Below are positions 5,450 through 6,745 of a DNA stretch of 6,745 nucleotides, one piece after another. The notes beneath the pieces were generated by a model, which had not been told where the DNA came from, ran no database searches, and worked only from the letters and a program-made list of their open reading frames with translations. The position numbers and the translations under genes were made by a program. This DNA is from Elusimicrobiota bacterium. GTDB lineage: Bacteria > Elusimicrobiota > Elusimicrobia > FEN-1173. Where the stretch lies: NCBI GenBank assembly GCA_016207625.1, contig JACQPF010000293.1, forward strand, positions 1 through 6,745, written 5' to 3'. Each line of letters opens with the position of its first letter. Within the stretch, counting starts at the first letter, position 1.

Positions 5450-6037
5450 TTAAATTACGGCGGGCTGATCTTGTCGCCGCCGCATCTCAAAAAAGGCCCG
5501 GGCGCAAGCTTTCACATCCACCAGGGCGTCGTGTGCATCCGGGATCCCTTCACTGAATAAAAAGCGGTGCAGCTCCGTGAGAGTCGGCCACTTAAAACCG
5601 TAATTCCCAGGAAGCCGACAAACCGGCGTCCCCATCAGCATCGTGCAATGGGCCGCTTGACCGATCAAGGGCGTCCGGCCGAGCCGGTGGCGCTCCGCGG
5701 CGATGATCTTTTTGTCAAAAGAGAGGTTGTGCGCCACCACATCAGACGCGCGCACCAGGTCCGCCTCGAAAGCGTCCAGGGCCTCCACCAAAGGCTGGCC
5801 AACGGCCAGGGCCCGGGCCTGCGTAATGCGGTGGATCCGCGCGGACGCCTCGTCAATAGTGAACCCTTCCGGCTTGATGATGATGGATTGCTCCGCCAAC
5901 ATTTCGCCGGCTGGATCGCAAAGCAACCAGGCGAGCTGCACAAGGCGCGGCCAGTTGGCCGAGTCCGTGATCGGTGCCTTGTAGTCTCGCGGTAAGCCGT
6001 TTGTTTCTGTGTCGAAAAAAAGAAACTTGACGTCCAT
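5450..6037 (-). CDS. DEDDh-family 3'-5' exonuclease (DnaQ-like)
   Basis: The product removes nucleotides from 3' ends with two metal ions, as in the proofreading subunit of DNA polymerase III and in RNase T. In a 195-residue protein the five catalytic residues can all be seen: D9 and E11 in FFDTETNG (ExoI), D108 in HNLSFDKK (ExoII), and H169 with D174 in HDALVD (ExoIII). It is a stand-alone nuclease domain with no polymerase attached. ATG 6037 is chosen because AAAGGGG stands five bases upstream. An in-frame ATG at 6058 overlaps the previous stop (ATGA) but has a poorer SD, and would add MTLKGDS. Its place among nucleotide and replication genes suggests a role in phage DNA replication, repair or host DNA degradation. 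Confidence 0.92.
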   Translation of the reverse strand: MDVKFLFFDTETNGLPRDYKAPITDSANWPRLVQLAWLLCDPAGEMLAEQSIIIKPEGFTIDEASARIHRITQARALAVGQPLVEALDAFEADLVRASDVVAHNLSFDKKIIAAERHRLGRTPLIGQAAHCTMLMGTPVCRLPGNYGFKWPTLTELHRFLFSEGIPDAHDALVDVKACARAFFEMRRRQDQPAVI

Positions 6038-6054
6038 ACTATCCCCTTTCAAAG

Positions 6055-6393
6055 TCATCTCTTTTCTCTCAGCATCAGCTCCAGCCGCGCCAGCGCATTC
6101 CAGGCAACATGCGCCGCATGAAGCAGTTGGCTGTCCGGCGTGACCGGGCCGTCTATGGCCTCATTGATCAGGTGCCGGCCCAGGGCGTCAGTGTACCGCT
6201 GCACGCCATCCGGCACCGATTCCCAGCCGTTCCAGGTGTATTTTGTCGCACCAAACAGAGAGACGCCGGCAACGGCTTTCAGCGCCCGCGGGAAGTAGCA
6301 GAGAACCCCGCGGACAACCGGGGCTTTGCCTGCGTCCAGCTTTGCGCCGGTTTCGTGGGCGTTTTTGCCGTTCGGGTCGGCTTCGATAATCAT
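6055..6393 (-). CDS. DUF5664 / dATP-dGTP diphosphohydrolase N-terminal-like protein
   Basis: This 112-residue protein matches the pattern I remember for DUF5664. GAKLDAGK lies at 16-23, a FGATKYTWNGW segment at 47-57, RYTDALGRHL at 66-75, and LLHAAHVAWNALARLE at 90-105. Members are small helical proteins common in phages, related to MazG-like all-alpha pyrophosphatases. A relative acts on dATP or dGTP in phages that replace adenine with 2-aminoadenine. The histidine and acidic residues in the last two helices are the likely metal-binding positions. The start has GAGG five bases upstream and overlaps the previous stop as ATGA. A nucleotide-pool role beside an exonuclease and a replication protein is reasonable, but substrate and activity are inferred. 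No PurZ gene is visible here. Confidence 0.75.
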   Translation of the reverse strand: MIIEADPNGKNAHETGAKLDAGKAPVVRGVLCYFPRALKAVAGVSLFGATKYTWNGWESVPDGVQRYTDALGRHLINEAIDGPVTPDSQLLHAAHVAWNALARLELMLREKR

Positions 6394-6745
6394 GCCATCC
6401 TCACCAAATTCCCATTTTTCGCCGCCTCAAACGTCGCCAGCGCGTCGCAGATGTGCTCCATTTCGCACTTCGGGCCGCTGGTGATGTCCGGATACCTCCC
6501 GCAGATCGCCTCGATCACTTCCTCCTTGGAGACGTTCTTGATGCGCCCGGTGGCCGCCAGGCGCGTTTCGCTGGGGGTGTAAAATTCGTAGGCCAGGCCA
6601 AGGAGCTCGATGACGGCAATGATCATCCCGGTGGAAAGCGCCATCGCGCGGATCGCCCGGGCGGACAGGGCGCCGCCGTTCGGTAGTTCCACCACCACGC
6701 GCCGGATCCCGTTGCGGTCCACCACCTCGCGGACCGCCCGCACCG
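6390..6745 (-). CDS. Unrecognised protein, 5' end possibly beyond window
   Basis: The open frame reaches the right edge. A GTG at 6743 could be the start, but its SD region is outside the window, so the true start may lie further upstream. The visible 117 codons read VRAVREVVDRNGIRRVVVELPNGG, then an alanine-rich hydrophobic segment at 26-50 (LSARAIRAMALSTGMIIAVIELLGL), then a mixed helical C-terminal part with SKEEVIEAICGRYPD and EMEHICDALATFEAAKNGN. The hydrophobic segment could be one buried helix pair or a membrane segment; two arginines near its start make burial more likely. I do not recognise a family. The stop overlaps the next gene as ATGA, so it belongs to the same operon. Confidence 0.7.
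   Translation of the reverse strand, partial: VRAVREVVDRNGIRRVVVELPNGGALSARAIRAMALSTGMIIAVIELLGLAYEFYTPSETRLAATGRIKNVSKEEVIEAICGRYPDITSGPKCEMEHICDALATFEAAKNGNLVRMA

Noticed and set aside
6038..6058. Upstream start of the exonuclease at 6058
   Set aside because: It overlaps the previous stop and could be used by coupling, but ATG 6037 has AAAGGGG at ideal spacing and places the first beta strand at the N-terminus as usual for the family.

Overview
The window is the replication-to-packaging junction of a tailed double-stranded DNA phage, either a free phage or a prophage. Every gene reads on the minus strand, so transcription runs from base 6745 towards base 1. The DNA looks GC-rich, apart from an AT-rich patch at 4591-4645. 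Gene starts carry strong Shine-Dalgarno (SD) runs such as AAGGGG or GGAGG, which points to a bacterial host with ordinary SD-led translation. Nothing in the sequence identifies that host. The portal protein is of the P22 type, which suggests a short-tailed phage, but no tail genes are in view. No integrase, repressor, tRNA, insertion sequence or CRISPR array was seen.

In transcription order, the early (nucleotide and replication) block comes first. It holds an unrecognised protein cut by the window end (6745-6390), a small protein of the DUF5664 / dATP-dGTP diphosphohydrolase N-terminal type (6393-6055), a DEDDh 3'-5' exonuclease (6037-5450), a small coiled-coil protein (5423-5142), a 59-residue CxxC protein (5066-4887), and a replication-initiator-like protein (4883-4002). 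The middle of the initiator gene carries two kinds of tandem DNA repeat beside the AT-rich patch. Their periods of 5 and 11 bp are not multiples of three. This looks like an origin of replication inside the initiator gene, as in lambda O. A small helix-turn-helix-like protein (3988-3725) closes the block.

Next is a non-coding gap of about 214 bp (3724-3511). On the minus strand it holds a promoter-like pair, two good intrinsic terminators, a long inverted repeat and two further small hairpins. The arrangement (small regulator gene, promoter, short terminated leader, terS) resembles the lambda Q / pR' / tR' late switch, although no protein similar to Q was recognised.

The late block follows: small terminase subunit (3510-3037), large terminase subunit (3083-1659), a small unrecognised protein (1657-1385), and the first 461 codons of the portal protein (1383-1), which runs off the left end. 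Genes in both blocks are tightly packed, with ATGA overlaps or gaps of a few bases. The only sizeable gaps are the late leader and a 75-bp stretch at 5067-5141.
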